Translations under genes and position numbers: made by a program | Source: Limnephilus marmoratus | Taxonomy: Eukaryota; Arthropoda; Insecta; Trichoptera; Limnephilidae | Direction of reading: 5' to 3' | Length of the DNA: 64,000 nt | Assembly: GCA_917880885.1 (NCBI GenBank) | Contig: OU862918.1 | Coordinates: 1,302,001-1,366,000, forward strand | Shown: one piece after another, positions 33,600 through 44,421 of the stretch | Layout: each line of letters opens with the position of its first letter | How positions within the stretch are numbered: position 1 is the stretch's first letter | The notes under the pieces: model-generated | The model's input: only the letters and a program-made list of their open reading frames with translations | Told to the model about the DNA's origin: nothing | Database searches by the model: none

Positions 33600-34640
33600 T
33601 GTATTTCTACATTACATTATATACAACGGGTACCTGGCATGCGTTGCAACAACACTGTAACCTCGGGGTCAACTTAACTGTAATGGTTCCATTCCAAGTT
33701 CCGGGAAACTACATTATAATTCAAGCGCCTTGCAAACGCATGCACTGTATTATAACATTATATACAACGGGTACCCGGCATGCGTTGCAACATTACTGTA
33801 ATCTCGGGGTCAACTTAACTGTAATGGTTCCATTCCAAGTTCCGGAAAACTACATTATAATGCAAGAGCCTTACAAACGCCTGCTTTATATTATAACATT
33901 ATATACAAAGGGTACCCGGCATGCGTTGCAAGATCACTGTAACCTCAGGGTCAACTTAACTGTAATGGTTCCATTCCAAGTTCCTGGAAACTACATTATA
34001 ATACAAGCGCCTTGCAAACGCCTGCTTTATATTATAACATTATATACAAAGGGTACCCGGCATGCGTTGCAACATCGCTGTAACCTCGGGGTCAACTTAA
34101 CTGTAATGGTTCCATTCCAAGTTCCGGGAAACTACATTATAATTCAAGCGCCTTGCAAACGCATGCAATGTATTATAACATTATATACAACGGGTACCCG
34201 GCATGCGTTGCAACATCACTGTAATCTCGGGGTCAACTTAACTGTAATGGTTCCATTCCAAGTTCCGGGAAACTACATTATAATGCAAGCGCCTTGCAAA
34301 CGCCTGCTTTATATTATAACATTATATACAACGGGTACCCGGCATGCGTTGCAACATCACTGTAATCTCGGGGTCAACTTAACTGTAATGGTTCCATTCC
34401 AAGTTCCGGGAAACTACATTATAATGCAAGCGCCTTGCAAACGCCTGTTTTATATTATAACATTATATACAAAGGGTTCCCGGCATGCGTTGCAACATCA
34501 CTGTAACCTCGGGATCAACTTAACTGTATTCCATTCCAAGTTCAGGGAAACTACATTATTATGCAAGCGCCTTGCAAATGCCTGCACTATATTATAACAT
34601 TATATACAACGGGTACCCGGCATGCGTTGCAAAGTCACTG
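33600..34640 (+). repeat. 141-bp minisatellite array with a 349-codon open frame
   Basis: Eight cores at 33628, 33769, 33910, 34051, 34192, 34333, 34474 and 34611: six intervals of exactly 141 bp, the last 137. The unit is the 127-bp repeat plus a 14-bp duplication (CTTGCAAACGCCTG). Because 141 is 3 x 47, one frame stays open from 33548 to 34597 and gives a 47-residue periodic peptide (repeating HALQHHCNLGVNLTVMVPFQ). No start context, homology or signal supports a real protein. I treat it as a repeat, not a CDS. Confidence 0.95.
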
Positions 34641-34761
34641 TAACCTCAGGTTTCTTCATATAATTAATTTAACACACACTCCTCCTCGCTTCATCCACAT
34701 TGACACGCAAATCGCAAAGTGTTTTAACCCGTCAGTTGCTTCTGCAACGGGCAAAACCTAG

Positions 34762-35310
34762 TATATAGTATTGTTTGGTTTTGGGGCAGGTCAGGAAAAC
34801 TCACTCTTTTTTGTATGAAAAAATTAAGCCAAACCCGTCACGCCAAAACGACCTTTCGGCTCCTCGAGATTCGTACACTTTGAGAGGTCAGTTTCGGTCA
34901 ACGGGCAGCGTAACTAAAATCGTATGAGAATTTTCAGCCATCGATCCTCAAGCCAAAGTGGACCTTGGCGTTCAGCATTTCGGAAGGCTTCACGGTTCAA
35001 TCTCCTTCGAAGTCTTCGGCACGAGCTTTTGTTTTTTTTTCTGGATCGGGAAACATTTTTAATTTTAATTTATACGTTTGCCAAAACTTTACGGGAGACA
35101 TCTAGCGGTGCGGAATACGAGTGTGGATTGTTCACATTAGAAAAAATCAAATGTCTATCGCATACGGTTGTAGTTCTATTTTTATCCGTTCGAATGGCGG
35201 GGTCGTCTGATTTTACACAAAAATTTCCAATTCACGAAAAAAGGGCACTCAACATGACTCAATACAGCGACTTTCTTAATATAATGTTGCCAGGTGCTTG
35301 ATTTTGGAAT
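34762..35310 (+). mobile_element. Helitron/HINE-like element 8 (5' block only)
   Basis: Starts TATATAGTATTGTTTGGTTT directly after element 7 and matches its 5' block in pieces (TTCACGGTTCAATCTCCTTC GAAG against 31050). It fades into unrelated AT-rich DNA near 35300, with no array or 3' end. The 125-residue frame at 34924-35301 has no recognised domain. Confidence 0.55.
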
Positions 35311-37200
35311 GGCTGATTTTGGAATGTAGTCTCATTGATTTTAATACGGGTTCACAATGTCTCTTACTAAAATTGTTAATTTTGACAATAAATAATATGG
35401 ATACGTTAAAATATAAAATACATTTCATATAAATTTAATTGGATACCTAAATTAACTGCTTTAAATATACCTACACTAACTAGAAAAAATAAATTATTGA
35501 AGTTGTGGTAGAATTTCTTCTACCTCATGTGAAATTGTTTGTTCTTTTTTTTTCAACTCATTTATACTATCATATTATTATTTGGAAATATATTTTAAAT
35601 GGAGTTCTGCATATCAAGTTTGAAAACAGCAAAAAAAATGTGTAAAAAAAAAATATTTTTCGGGTGTGTTTGTTGTTAATTTTTCAAAAACATGTTTTTT
35701 TCATTCTATTTGCGGGTATATTGTAAAATGTTACGAATAATAAAGAATCAAAGTTAATATATTTATGTTTCGTTGCTTTCTTATTAAACATAAGATTATT
35801 TTACTTTCTACTTCTTACTAAACATAAGATTATTTTACCTCTGAAATAGGTTTTTTTTAGAAACGGCAACACTAAACTCCGTATTCAAGGTGGCAACTTA
35901 TTTACTGACACATAAATATTAAATATGGCGTCGCGGCTTCGCTTTGAATTGGTATATTTATTATTTGATTGATTCGGGTAGAAACTGATTATGCACTAAA
36001 TTATTGACTGGTGACTGCAAATAGGTAAGATATAATGATATAATATATGAAATAATACTCCATTAAAGACAGATTAGCTCGAAAATTAGCTAACACGTCA
36101 GACGTATGATATAACCTAAATCATCATTTCTTACGGGAAAGATTTTGAAAATGATCTAAATCGTAATTTATTTACTTACAGGAAAGATTTTGAAAATGCC
36201 CCCAGAGATATTGGATATATATTTATTCCATGATGTTGGTATGATATTTATACTGAAAGTGAAAGTGACACGAAAACGCAAAGTGCGTAGATATTTAACG
36301 AAGCAAGCTTACAAAAAAAAGACTCTTGATCAAAGGAATTCATTTTAAAAAGGTATTTATTTATTATTTTCATTAAAAAAATAGAGCAATCTACAAGATA
36401 ATTATTGTATTTACAAGATTTATTTCCTATTGTTTCCCATCAAAAGTGCCGCGGTCACCTCGCGCCCACCGGGTGACGGGGTGACAAACGGCAATCCAGA
36501 AGATAATGACTTCGAAGGAAAATGACAAATGATCGGACGTCATACAAAGCATTTTGTAGAAAATAAACAACCTTATTTTGGTTTGGTATTTTTCTAAAGT
36601 AAATACGCTGACATCCCTACAATAACTTTCTGAACTTTGTGGGTACAAACATTTTCATAATGACAAAATGAAGGGAAATGACAAACGCATCATACTAAGC
36701 AGACGTCATATTTATTTATTTATTTTATTTGTTTATTTAGCACAGTAATATACATTTACATACATAATTTATTAAATTTTGACTGCCCAACTAGGAGTAT
36801 TGTCCCGTTTTAGGACAGTCAAATAATTATGGGTATGAACATGTGGATAAAAAGAGGAAATAAAAAGAAGAGAAAGAATATAAAATAAAATAATTAAAAA
36901 AAAGTTTAAAACATAGTACCTAACTGTTATTTGTTTAGCATAGCAAAAGAAAAAAGAAGAGAAGAGAAAGAATAAAATAAAAATGAAGTAACCAATTAAA
37001 ACATAAAATAGTCGTGGGTTATGTACAAAGCATTTTGATAATAGAGTGATCTATTCTAAAATAATACTAAAATTCTAAAGTAAATACGCTGACATCTTCC
37101 GTACAGACCCGCTCCATGTACCTACTGGTTACTTCCAGAAACATTACCGTCTATAATTTTCAAATACATCTGTTAAAATTTTCATCAGTTATGTTCTGCT
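35311..37200. other. AT-rich intergenic DNA
   Basis: No gene is recognised. Visible repeats: two copies of CTTATTAAACATAAGATTATTTTAC type at 35780-35840, two of GGAAAGATTTTGAAAATG at 36138 and 36181, and TAAAGTAAATACGCTGACATC at 36594 and 37077 with GTACAAAGCATTTTG-like companions, so 36530-36620 and 37025-37100 are related. An A/G-rich low-complexity run covers 36850-37000. Confidence 0.5.
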
Positions 37201-37204
37201 GTTT

Positions 37205-37382
37205 GAACAGTTAAACCGTCATGCTTGAATCCTGCATGTTTGAAACAATTGTAAATGGTACTTTGTGACATTTTAAGCACAAGATTCTTTCTAAAATTAG
37301 TTTTGAGTGACCGTTTATTCCTTGATCCATTGGCTGTAAGACTGATGTTGTATTGGACGCAAGGAAAGCAAGTGTTATATGC
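37205..37382 (-). pseudogene. Tigger/pogo transposase fragment (DDE_1), 3' part
   Basis: The minus frame reads HITLAFLASNTTSVLQPMDQ then GIN. This is the hallmark FLPPNTTSxLQPxDQG segment next to the last catalytic aspartate of Tigger/pogo DDE transposases. About 55 residues follow with weak similarity before decay. The upstream part is separated by the MITE at 37387-37762 and resumes at 37767. The protein would cut and join transposon ends in the nucleus; this fragment is far too short to act. Confidence 0.8.
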
Positions 37383-37386
37383 TTAA

Positions 37387-37762
37387 GCTGGGTCCACACA
37401 TGTTCTTTTGTCCGTTCCGTTCCGTACCTCCGTTCCGTATCAAAAACTCTGGACGCAAGTAAAAATAGCCCGTACCTCCGTAACGTCACTGCGATCATCG
37501 GCATCGCGTGTTCATTCCATTCAACAGAGAGAACGACCTGCGCATGCCGCGATCGCGTCCAGACTGGCGCATATCCGTATCGTATCGCCTTTGAACGGGC
37601 CGAATAAACCGACTCCCGATGGATCGGGGCGTACCTCTACCCGTATCGTACCTCCGTAACACCGTACCGTTCCGAACGGGCGTCCAAACTAGCGTTCTTG
37701 ATCGCGACGCTGATACGGAACGGAGGAACGGAACGGACAAAAGAACATGTGTGGACCCATCT
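37387..37762. mobile_element. TTAA-flanked MITE (376 bp)
   Basis: Inverted termini TGGGTCCACACATGTTC with arms of about 45-50 bp (GTCCGTTCCGTTCC..), flanked by TTAA at 37383-37386 and 37763-37766. It is GC-rich and full of CGTACCTCCGTAACG-type units. It splits a Tigger transposase frame that reads through if the insert and one TTAA are ignored. A TTAA duplication is typical of piggyBac and Kolobok elements. The outer bases next to TTAA (GC and AGA) do not match each other. Confidence 0.85.
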
Positions 37763-37766
37763 TTAA

Positions 37767-37815
37767 AATCAACTGTGTAAGGAATCATGTCAATCACTAT
37801 AAGCGAAGTCATTAT
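37767..37815 (-). pseudogene. Tigger transposase fragment, 5' part
   Basis: The minus frame reads TSLIVIDMIPYTVDFK, corresponding to the LLLxDNxPxH catalytic segment that precedes FLPPNTTS in Tigger proteins. The DN is changed to DM and the PAH motif is lost, so the copy was already degenerate or has decayed since. Confidence 0.65.
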
Positions 37816-37879
37816 ACATCTGATTTTGTTATAAAGAATTTTATTTGAAAATCAAACTTCGTTGTGTAATTACTGAATT

Positions 37880-38235
37880 TAAATAATATTTATGTTTCAA
37901 GATACTACGATACGAAGCTGCACTGATATCGACTGGCTGTACCGACGCAATATTGATTATATCCCGTGGAGATTCTTCATTGCTGAGGATCGTGTGCTCT
38001 ACTCCAATTTCCATGGTGGATAAGGCTCTTTCTTCCGGTCCCCGCAGTCCTGCGCTATGTGGAGAGCGAAGGACATCGACGTACCAGAGACGCCAGTGAT
38101 ACTTGGTCACTTCAGCGCTGTGGTGACCTTCCTCTGCCTTCTACTTTGTCAGTGACTATGAGTTTCTCCAAGTTGGAGTCCTCAGTTTGGCGATCAACGT
38201 GTCCAAAGTATTTTAAAGATGCGTTATAGGCAGAT
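37880..38235 (-). pseudogene. LINE RT C-terminal tail relic
   Basis: The minus frame from ~38215 reads KYFGHVDRQTEDSNLEKLIV followed by KVEG, then WRLWYVDVL and AGLRGPEERAL. FGHxxRxxxxxLEKLIxxGKVEG is the conserved zone after the RT domain in many insect LINEs. The domain itself is absent. The part in the 89-residue open frame (37841-38110) continues the same relic. Confidence 0.6.
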
Positions 38236-38308
38236 AAATTAAAAAAAAAATAGAAAAATCAAATATTGTTGATTATTTTGACCATTTAGATTGGTCATTT
38301 TAAGAGAC

Positions 38309-38569
38309 TGCCTAGCGATTCCTTATTTTCTATGAGATCGTTATTGGATAACGGACGTAATCACGTAATAATGTGATTTTTATGGCTGTTATTTGCGTTT
38401 TCTATGTACAACGTACATTAAATGAGAAAATAATCATGCTTACTTGCAGGAATTCATGTGTAAATCGATCTAAACTAAAATATATGATTTAAAAATCATA
38501 CAAATCTGACAGGAGATTACGTCCGTTATCCAATAACGATCTCACAAAAAATACGGTATCGCTAGGCTG
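38309..38569. mobile_element. MITE with ~55-bp terminal inverted repeats
   Basis: Left terminus GCCTAGCGATTCC..GAGATCGTTATTGGATAACG, and its complement at the right (CCAATAACGATCTC..GGTATCGCTAGGC). The arms span about 38310-38362 and 38512-38567 with a few mismatches in the outer third; the ~150-bp centre is AT-rich. The target duplication is not clear. Confidence 0.75.
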
Positions 38570-39261
38570 GTAACAATATAACTGATCAAGCACAAAAATT
38601 TTATTCATTCTTAAACACTTCCAAGGAACTTATTGTTTTTATTTAACTTATGTTCCTATAATTAATTTTTAAGGCTTCTCATTATCCCATATGGTTTTCA
38701 AAAGAATTAATTTTCAATAAAAAACAAATGCACAAATTATATAAGCAATCTAGAAACGTTAACGATTGTATATTATTTATTGTAAAAGCCCACTCGGGCG
38801 TAAATAAATAATAATTGAAAGCCTTTTGTGGATGTCTAGCTCTTCCAGAATGGACACATTTGTGCGTCTGGCAGACCATGGAATCCTGAACATTTTTCTC
38901 CAACACCACATTTCTATGGCGTCTATTCATTTTCTTTCCATGACTTTGTACTACGTTTCGACACTATACTGAACAATTGGGAAACTCATTGTTCGGACGA
39001 TATAGGAAATAGGCTATTGAAATTTAATTCACAGAAATTGATACTATGATTTCCTCTACAAACTTAATTCTAAGATAAAAATAGAAAAATTTGCAGGATT
39101 TTCATTCAAATTCAGCGGGTTTTCCATCTTGAAATATGTTTTTTAATAACTTTAAATGTTTTTTTTTTTTATACAAAGATTTGTATTATATTGTAGCAAA
39201 TCCTGATTTTGAAAAATTGAAGAATATAATTTATTTTTTGTAAATAAAGATAAGAAATATT
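38570..39261. other. AT-rich intergenic DNA
   Basis: No recognised feature. The 82-residue minus frame at 38682-38930 matches no family I know. Confidence 0.45.
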
Positions 39262-39505
39262 ATCTTTTTTTTTACATTAGCTCCACGCAGGAGGCCCTGA
39301 GGAAAATAACTCCCTTCAGGGCCTATATCATCTTGGGGGACGTTGTGTGGAGAGTTTTTTCATGACAGGAAAGAGAGGAAGTTCTGAAAAGTAAAGGGTA
39401 TGAAGGGTGGGTAAGAATATGAGGTTCAGTGTGTCCAGGAGTGTCAGACGGATGAATCCATCCCTCCCACTGTGGTGCAAGGCGATGTTCCGTGAGAGTA
39501 CGGCT
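39262..39505 (-). mobile_element. SINE-like retroposon, copy 11 (head missing)
   Basis: Poly(T), ACATTAGCTCCACGCAGGAG, inner hairpin, tail and body, ending at CCGTGAGAGTACGGCTG. A second T-run structure is not seen. Confidence 0.8.
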
Positions 39506-39864
39506 GTAGAAGTCTGAATGTAATTTAATTTCCCTCAAATAAAATTAAATAAGTAATATGTTCATCAATTTTCTTGCATTATAAATATTTTACAAATCTT
39601 GATTTCTGACTTTTTGTTTGCTTCAAAATGTGTAATTTTTTTTATTTTACGTTATGCTGAATAATACAATTAAAACAATAAAACTTTTTAAAAGGTTTTT
39701 TTTTTCTTCATGTATTTATAGTACTTATAAGTAGTCTGTTTTTTAAATGAAATAAATACTAAAATGCATTATTTTCCATTTCTGGAAATTTAAATACTTT
39801 TACATTATTATCAAATTCAGAGATCGGCAAAGTGAGGCTCCGGAGCCGCATGACGCTTTTGTAA

Positions 39865-39893
39865 TTAAGGAATACAATTTATGTATTCCTTAA
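39865..39893. repeat. Short hairpin
   Basis: TTAAGGAATACA and its exact complement TGTATTCCTTAA, separated by 5 bases, inside the hAT-like element. Confidence 0.85.
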
Positions 39894-39979
39894 TAACATA
39901 ATATTTTGTTATCAATGAATAAAATTTTATTATCAAGTTTTATTCAGCGTACCCATAATTTAATGAAGTACTAAAATTA

Positions 39980-40384
39980 GGGGGCGTCTACTAATATCTA
40001 CAGGAATTCCAAAAACTGAAAAAATCTAACTAATATCAATGAGAAGGAAAGTGTTGACGAATATCTACAGCTCAAACTGTTGAAGAATATCTATGAGAAC
40101 CAAAGTGTTGACGCATATCTACAGCACTGGCAGAGGTTGGATTTGCAATTATATATAGCATATTGGAATAACGTAATATAGCGTATGCAGTTTAAAAAAC
40201 TTAATTTATGTAAGTATGTATGTAAAAATCCCTAATATCGGACTATTGGACACATTTAGCTGATTAATCCAACCTACTCTCTGTAGATATTAGTCAACAC
40301 TCTGAAGTTCGTAGATGTTAGTTCAACATATGAGCTGTAGATATTCGTCCGACATACAGGCTGTAGATATTAGTATCTGGAGTC
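39980..40384. mobile_element. 405-bp MITE with 9-bp target duplication, copy 1
   Basis: Flanked by CTAAAATTA at 39971-39979 and 40385-40393. It begins GGGGGCGTCTACTAATATCT and ends GATATTAGTATCTGGAGTC, with a shared inverted core of ACTAATATCTACAG. Internally it repeats ATATCTACAG in both orientations about ten times. A second copy with its own 9-bp duplication lies at 46999-47429. A 9-bp duplication suggests a Mutator-like element or Merlin; no transposase is present. Confidence 0.85.
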
Positions 40385-40924
40385 CTAAAATTATGATAAA
40401 TGTTTACTAAATCCAAAGATATTGAAATATAAGTAGATGTGCTATCTGCTGTTTTTACTATGTGGGTCTGCGCTTCCGGGTGTCACCGATATTGTTTATC
40501 AATTAACAAATAAACTAAAAGAACAAATAAACCAAACGAACGTTAAACTAAACGAACGAATTCTTTCCTTATTCAAAATATATTGTTAACCAATATTAAT
40601 GCACATTTTCAAAAAATCAACGAAATGAACAAATTCTTTTTGTATGAAAACTACGCTAATTAGCGCGTAGTCCGGCGACAGTTGCGCGGACACCATAGCA
40701 TATCTCTTCTGTATTTGAATATCCTTTGACTAAATCAAACAGATTTGCTCTCAAATTTTTTTTGAATCGTTATAATGCAAAGATTTGGCTAATAAGTTTG
40801 CCGAACACTGATCTAAATGATACCGAGTATTTTGAAATAAAAAGTAAGTGTTAAGCGTGTCCCTATTATGTAAATATTTACTGGTTATATTTATGAATAG
40901 TACAATAGAACAAAAGTGATTATG

Positions 40925-41022
40925 AAATTGGGAGACTGGTTGATGGAGACCTTTGTTCTCTCCAGGACTCAACCCTTTGCCTTTCATCGCAGCGGGAAGG
41001 ATGGATTCACACATCATTCCTG
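40925..41022 (+). mobile_element. SINE-like retroposon fragment, copy 12
   Basis: An internal piece only: GAGACTGGTTGATGGAGACC, CTCTCCAGGACTC and GGGAAGGATGGATTCACACA. Both ends are lost. Confidence 0.65.
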
Positions 41023-41566
41023 TAGTGTTGCCAACTCGGATTTTGAAAAAGGTGTAGGCCAGATTAGAAAATTATGTAGTATTAGTAAAATTTGTATATG
41101 AAAAGTTCATAGATCCACATATTTTTTTTTTCGTGAAATGAAGAAGTTAGGGTACGTGAAACTGAATAAAACATATTGTATTTTGTTTTACAATTTATTT
41201 AATCCATAAGCTGCTGAATTATTCTGCAGTATTATTTTGGCTGGTGTATTTTCCTGAATAAAAAACGTGTTTTTACTTACTCATTTCTAAGGAAACTCCT
41301 GAATGTCATAAGATATTACATTGTCATTGTTTACAAATACCTATACCAAAAGCTTTAGTAATTTCGTTTTTACACATAATTATTTACAAAAACGAAATAA
41401 CATTAAAAACGACTATACATGCGATCCGCAGCTTACGGGTTAAAGAGATAGAACTCAGGCAGCATTTGAACCGTTCTTCGTACTTGCAATATTAGCGTAT
41501 TAACTCCTTTTCATCTCTGGTATTGTAAATTATGGTTTAAGACTAAAATACTCAATTTTCAGTCAA

Positions 41567-41735
41567 ATTATATTTATTAAAATATTAATGAAGGCTCGCT
41601 GTTTGTTTTTTAGCCACTTTTTATGAAAAGTAAGCATTTCATTAGAAAGTCTGTTTCTGACGTTAGTTTTTGTCAAATTAATCGCAGAAAACAGATGCTC
41701 GACATTCGCACTGCTTTGAGGCAAGTTAATAACTT
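41567..41735 (-). pseudogene. hAT transposase C-terminal dimerisation relic
   Basis: The minus frame reads LPQSSANVEHLFSAINLTKT then NVRNRLSNEMLTFH and a stop about 25 residues later. SSAxVExxFSxxNxxKTxxRNRL is the hAT dimerisation (Dimer_Tnp_hAT) signature at the extreme C terminus. Nothing convincing of the DDE core is visible upstream (41740-42060). It lies ~760 bp from the hAT-like element, but their relation is unproven. Confidence 0.75.
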
Positions 41736-42167
41736 TTGTACTGTAATGTTGTCGTGTGAGTGCTGTGTGTCTGGTGGGTGGAACTCGGTAATGAAGAGAG
41801 TAGGTATAATTGGTACTGGTATTGGGGAGCTGCTGGTAGCAAAAGAGACATACCTACTTCTTTATATAAACTGGACCAGTAAGAGAAACATTTGAGACTT
41901 CACCTTTTCTTATTTTTGAAATATGACATCAAAACTCATCAGCTTTGATTTGCTGATTTTCTTGAAATGGAAGATTTGTGTTTCTTGGAGTTCTCCATTC
42001 ACGGTCTAACTTGGTAAGATTTGTTGGAAATAATCCTGAAAATAGTCGAGCACTTTCATCTGCAGGACTTCTTATGTGGCACGGACTCTAGCAGTATGAA
42101 ACCACAGCACACCACAACGCACCACATAATTTGTCCCGCAGACAGGGGCGCCTCTGTCTTTAAATAA

Positions 42168-42326
42168 GGGAACGTACCCATACTACGTGACACGTTTAGG
42201 GAGGGGGGGGTCTTCAAAATGTCACGCTCCATACAAATGAGCGGCGGGTTGCTTAGGATTTTGGTCACCGGGGGGGGGGGGGTTAAAAATTGCAAAAAGT
42301 TGGTCATGTAGTATGGGTACGTTCCC
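42168..42326. mobile_element. PIF/Harbinger-like MITE (159 bp)
   Basis: Termini GGGAACGTACCCATACTACG and the near-exact complement ending GGGTACGTTCCC, flanked by TAA at 42165-42167 and 42327-42329. A 3-bp TWA duplication and GGG termini fit PIF/Harbinger. Two G runs (8 and 12) lie inside. Confidence 0.85.
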
Positions 42327-43251
42327 TAAAGTAACTGAAAATATACTTCTTCAGCCTAATGAGATGTGTAATTTTTTCAATTTGTACAATTTCAAAGAAA
42401 ATACGTAGATTCTGCGACTGAAGTTCGTAGGTGTACAGGGAAGGCCTAAAATACTTAGATCTAAAAAGACGTAGAGTTGGCAACGCTATCACTTCAGCTT
42501 TTCAATTGCTACCTGAACTGTAAACATACATTCATACATAGAGTGAATGAGTGAAAGAGTTGGTAAGTCTTCTTTGCAGCAGGAAATTATACGTACGGGT
42601 ATCAAATTACGCGTATCGACCTGCACCCGGAATGGCGCAGTGAAAAACTGAGCAGGCATCTCCGCGGCCCCCTTTTGCGAGAGAAGGCCCGTACTGATTT
42701 GCGAGAGAAGGCCCGTACTGAACACCTTGAACCGGGCGACCGAATCGGCCCGAGAGCAGGTATATGGAATTGAGCGGTCGACTTCCTGTGCCCTTTGTAG
42801 GCACACACTCCTCGCCTTATCCACATTCAAACATCGTTTTTTCTTTGTATATTTAATTCAACAAGCGCTTCTCGCTTCATCCACATACACCCGTCAAATA
42901 TTCGATTGCGATGAAACCTTGGGGATTTGATGTGTGCATCCAGTCGATTCTTTCTGTATAGAATAGTGAGCTCTGGCATCGTGAAATTATGCATTGCTAA
43001 ACCGTTCATCCGATTGTGATGAAACTTTGGGGATTTGATATATGAATGCCCGCGATGGTTTTTGTATAAAATAGTGAGCTCTGGCATCATGAAATTATGC
43101 ATTGCTAAACCGTTCATCCGATTGCGATGAAACTTTGGGGGAGCGGTCGACTACCTGTTCCCTTTGTAGGCGCTCACTCCTCGCTTCATCCGCATTCAGA
43201 TATTGTTTTTTCTTCATATATTTAATTTAACACACTCCTGCTCGCTTCGCC

Positions 43252-43495
43252 TTTTAGGGAAACGAAGGAGAGGAGAGTTCTGGGAAGGAAAAGGGATTAA
43301 AGGGTGGATAGGAATCTGGGGATCAGTGTGTCCTGATCATCAGACCTAGACAAACCTCATCCCATGAACCCGGGCACCTCTGCTAAATCACTAAACGTAG
43401 CGAATCATCTAGGGTGACCTATGGCAGAGGTGTTGGTTATCCAATAAAGGTTCCTGAGGCGACGGTTCCTATTCCCGCCTCCCAAATTGAACCTC
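43252..43495 (-). mobile_element. SINE-like retroposon, copy 13
   Basis: Starts CTTTTAGGGAAACGAAGGAG (the same truncated start as the scrap at 22979 in element 3), has a large internal deletion, and ends with the head CCGCCTCCC-type sequence and AAATTGAA. The shared breakpoint shows that elements 3 and 9 inherited one event. Confidence 0.75.
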
Positions 43496-43689
43496 AGATC
43501 TGGTAAGTAAACACGGCCAAAGCCATTTCAAACAAAGTTTCAATTCTGAATGGTGATTTTACACCAGAACTTATACTTTATAAGTTAATTAGTGTTAATG
43601 AGAAATAACACAAACTAATCAATCAAAAAATAATTAATATATTACATTAATTATAAAAATATTATATTACGTTATTTTGATAACCAATT

Positions 43690-44165
43690 TAAAAATAATT
43701 TTAATTTCAAAATACAAAAAATTTAAAAATCCAAAAAATTTTAAATTTCATAAAATTTTAAAACCAAAAAAATTTTAAAATCCAAAAAATTTTAAAATTC
43801 AAAAAAAATAAATTCCAAAAAATTTCAAAATCGAAAAAAATTTCAATATCCAAAAAATTTTAAAGTTCACAAAATTTTAAAATCCAAAAAATTTAAAATC
43901 AAAAAAATTTTAAAATCCAAAAAATTTCAAAATCCAAAAAATTTTAAAAACGAAAAAATTTTAAAATCAAAAAATTTTAAAATCGAAAAAAATTTCAAAT
44001 TTCAAAAAATTTAAAAATCCAAAAAAATTTAAAATCAAAAAAATTTAAAAATCGAAAAAAATTTAAAAATCCAAAAAATTTAAAAATCCAAAACATTTTA
44101 AAATCTGAAAAAAATTTAAGATCCATAAAATTTCAATATTATAAAAATTCCAAAAAAAATGGATT
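43690..44165. repeat. A/T minisatellite, second array
   Basis: Same 15-17-bp unit and same leader as 23155-23646, about 28 imperfect units. Confidence 0.95.
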
Positions 44166-44421
44166 AAAAAAATAACTTTTATTCCCATACTGAACTCCTT
44201 GAACCAGTTGACCGAAGTGGCCCTATAGTAGGTGTACCAAATTGAGCAGTCTACTGCCTGTGCCCTCTATGTGGCGCACACACCTCGCTTCGTCTACATT
44301 CAAACATCGTTTTTTTCTTCAAATATTTATTGAACACACACTCCTCGCTTCATCCACGTTCACACATCAAATCGCACAGTGCTTTAACCCGTCAGTTGCT
44401 TCTGCAACGGGCAAAACCTAG

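Larger units (their letters stand above)
30850..34761 (+). mobile_element. Helitron/HINE-like element 7 (diverged, three central parts)
   Basis: 5' end TATATAGTATTGTTTGGTTT with a different, GC-richer 5' block to about 31700 (GGTGGGTGAAACGAC, TTCACTCTCCTTCGAAG). Next come AT-rich DNA, a ~146-bp tandem array, a G-rich patch (33008-33110), a retroposon copy, the 141-bp array and the standard hairpin-CTAG end at 34761. The G-rich patch may be foreign. Confidence 0.65.
39818..40810. mobile_element. hAT-like non-autonomous element
   Basis: Left end CAGAGATCGGCAAAGTGAGG and right end TTTGCCGAACACTG form the CAGNGNTCGGCAAA terminal inverted repeat typical of hAT transposons. The flanking 8-mers ATCAAATT and ATCTAAAT agree at six of eight positions, a decayed 8-bp duplication. 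GAGCCGCATGACGC near the left end is a usual hAT subterminal motif. No transposase is seen, and a 405-bp MITE sits inside. Confidence 0.6.
42590..44421 (+). mobile_element. Helitron/HINE-like element 9 (3' region, rearranged)
   Basis: Only the right half is recognisable: two copies of a TTCATCCACATTCA-type 3' block, 108-bp units (42895-43150), a retroposon copy, the A/T array and the complete hairpin-CTAG end at 44340-44421. No 5' TATATAGTATTG block is found upstream. The frames at 42489-42830 lie in its GC-rich left part. Confidence 0.6.

Noticed and set aside
33548..34597. 349-codon open frame as a protein gene
   Set aside because: It is an in-phase reading of a 141-bp minisatellite starting inside a retroposon; the same repeat elsewhere is out of phase. 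No domain or start context.
37353..37812. Overlapping GC-rich frames as genes
   Set aside because: They lie in the TTAA MITE; the codon-like openness comes from its CG-rich repeats.
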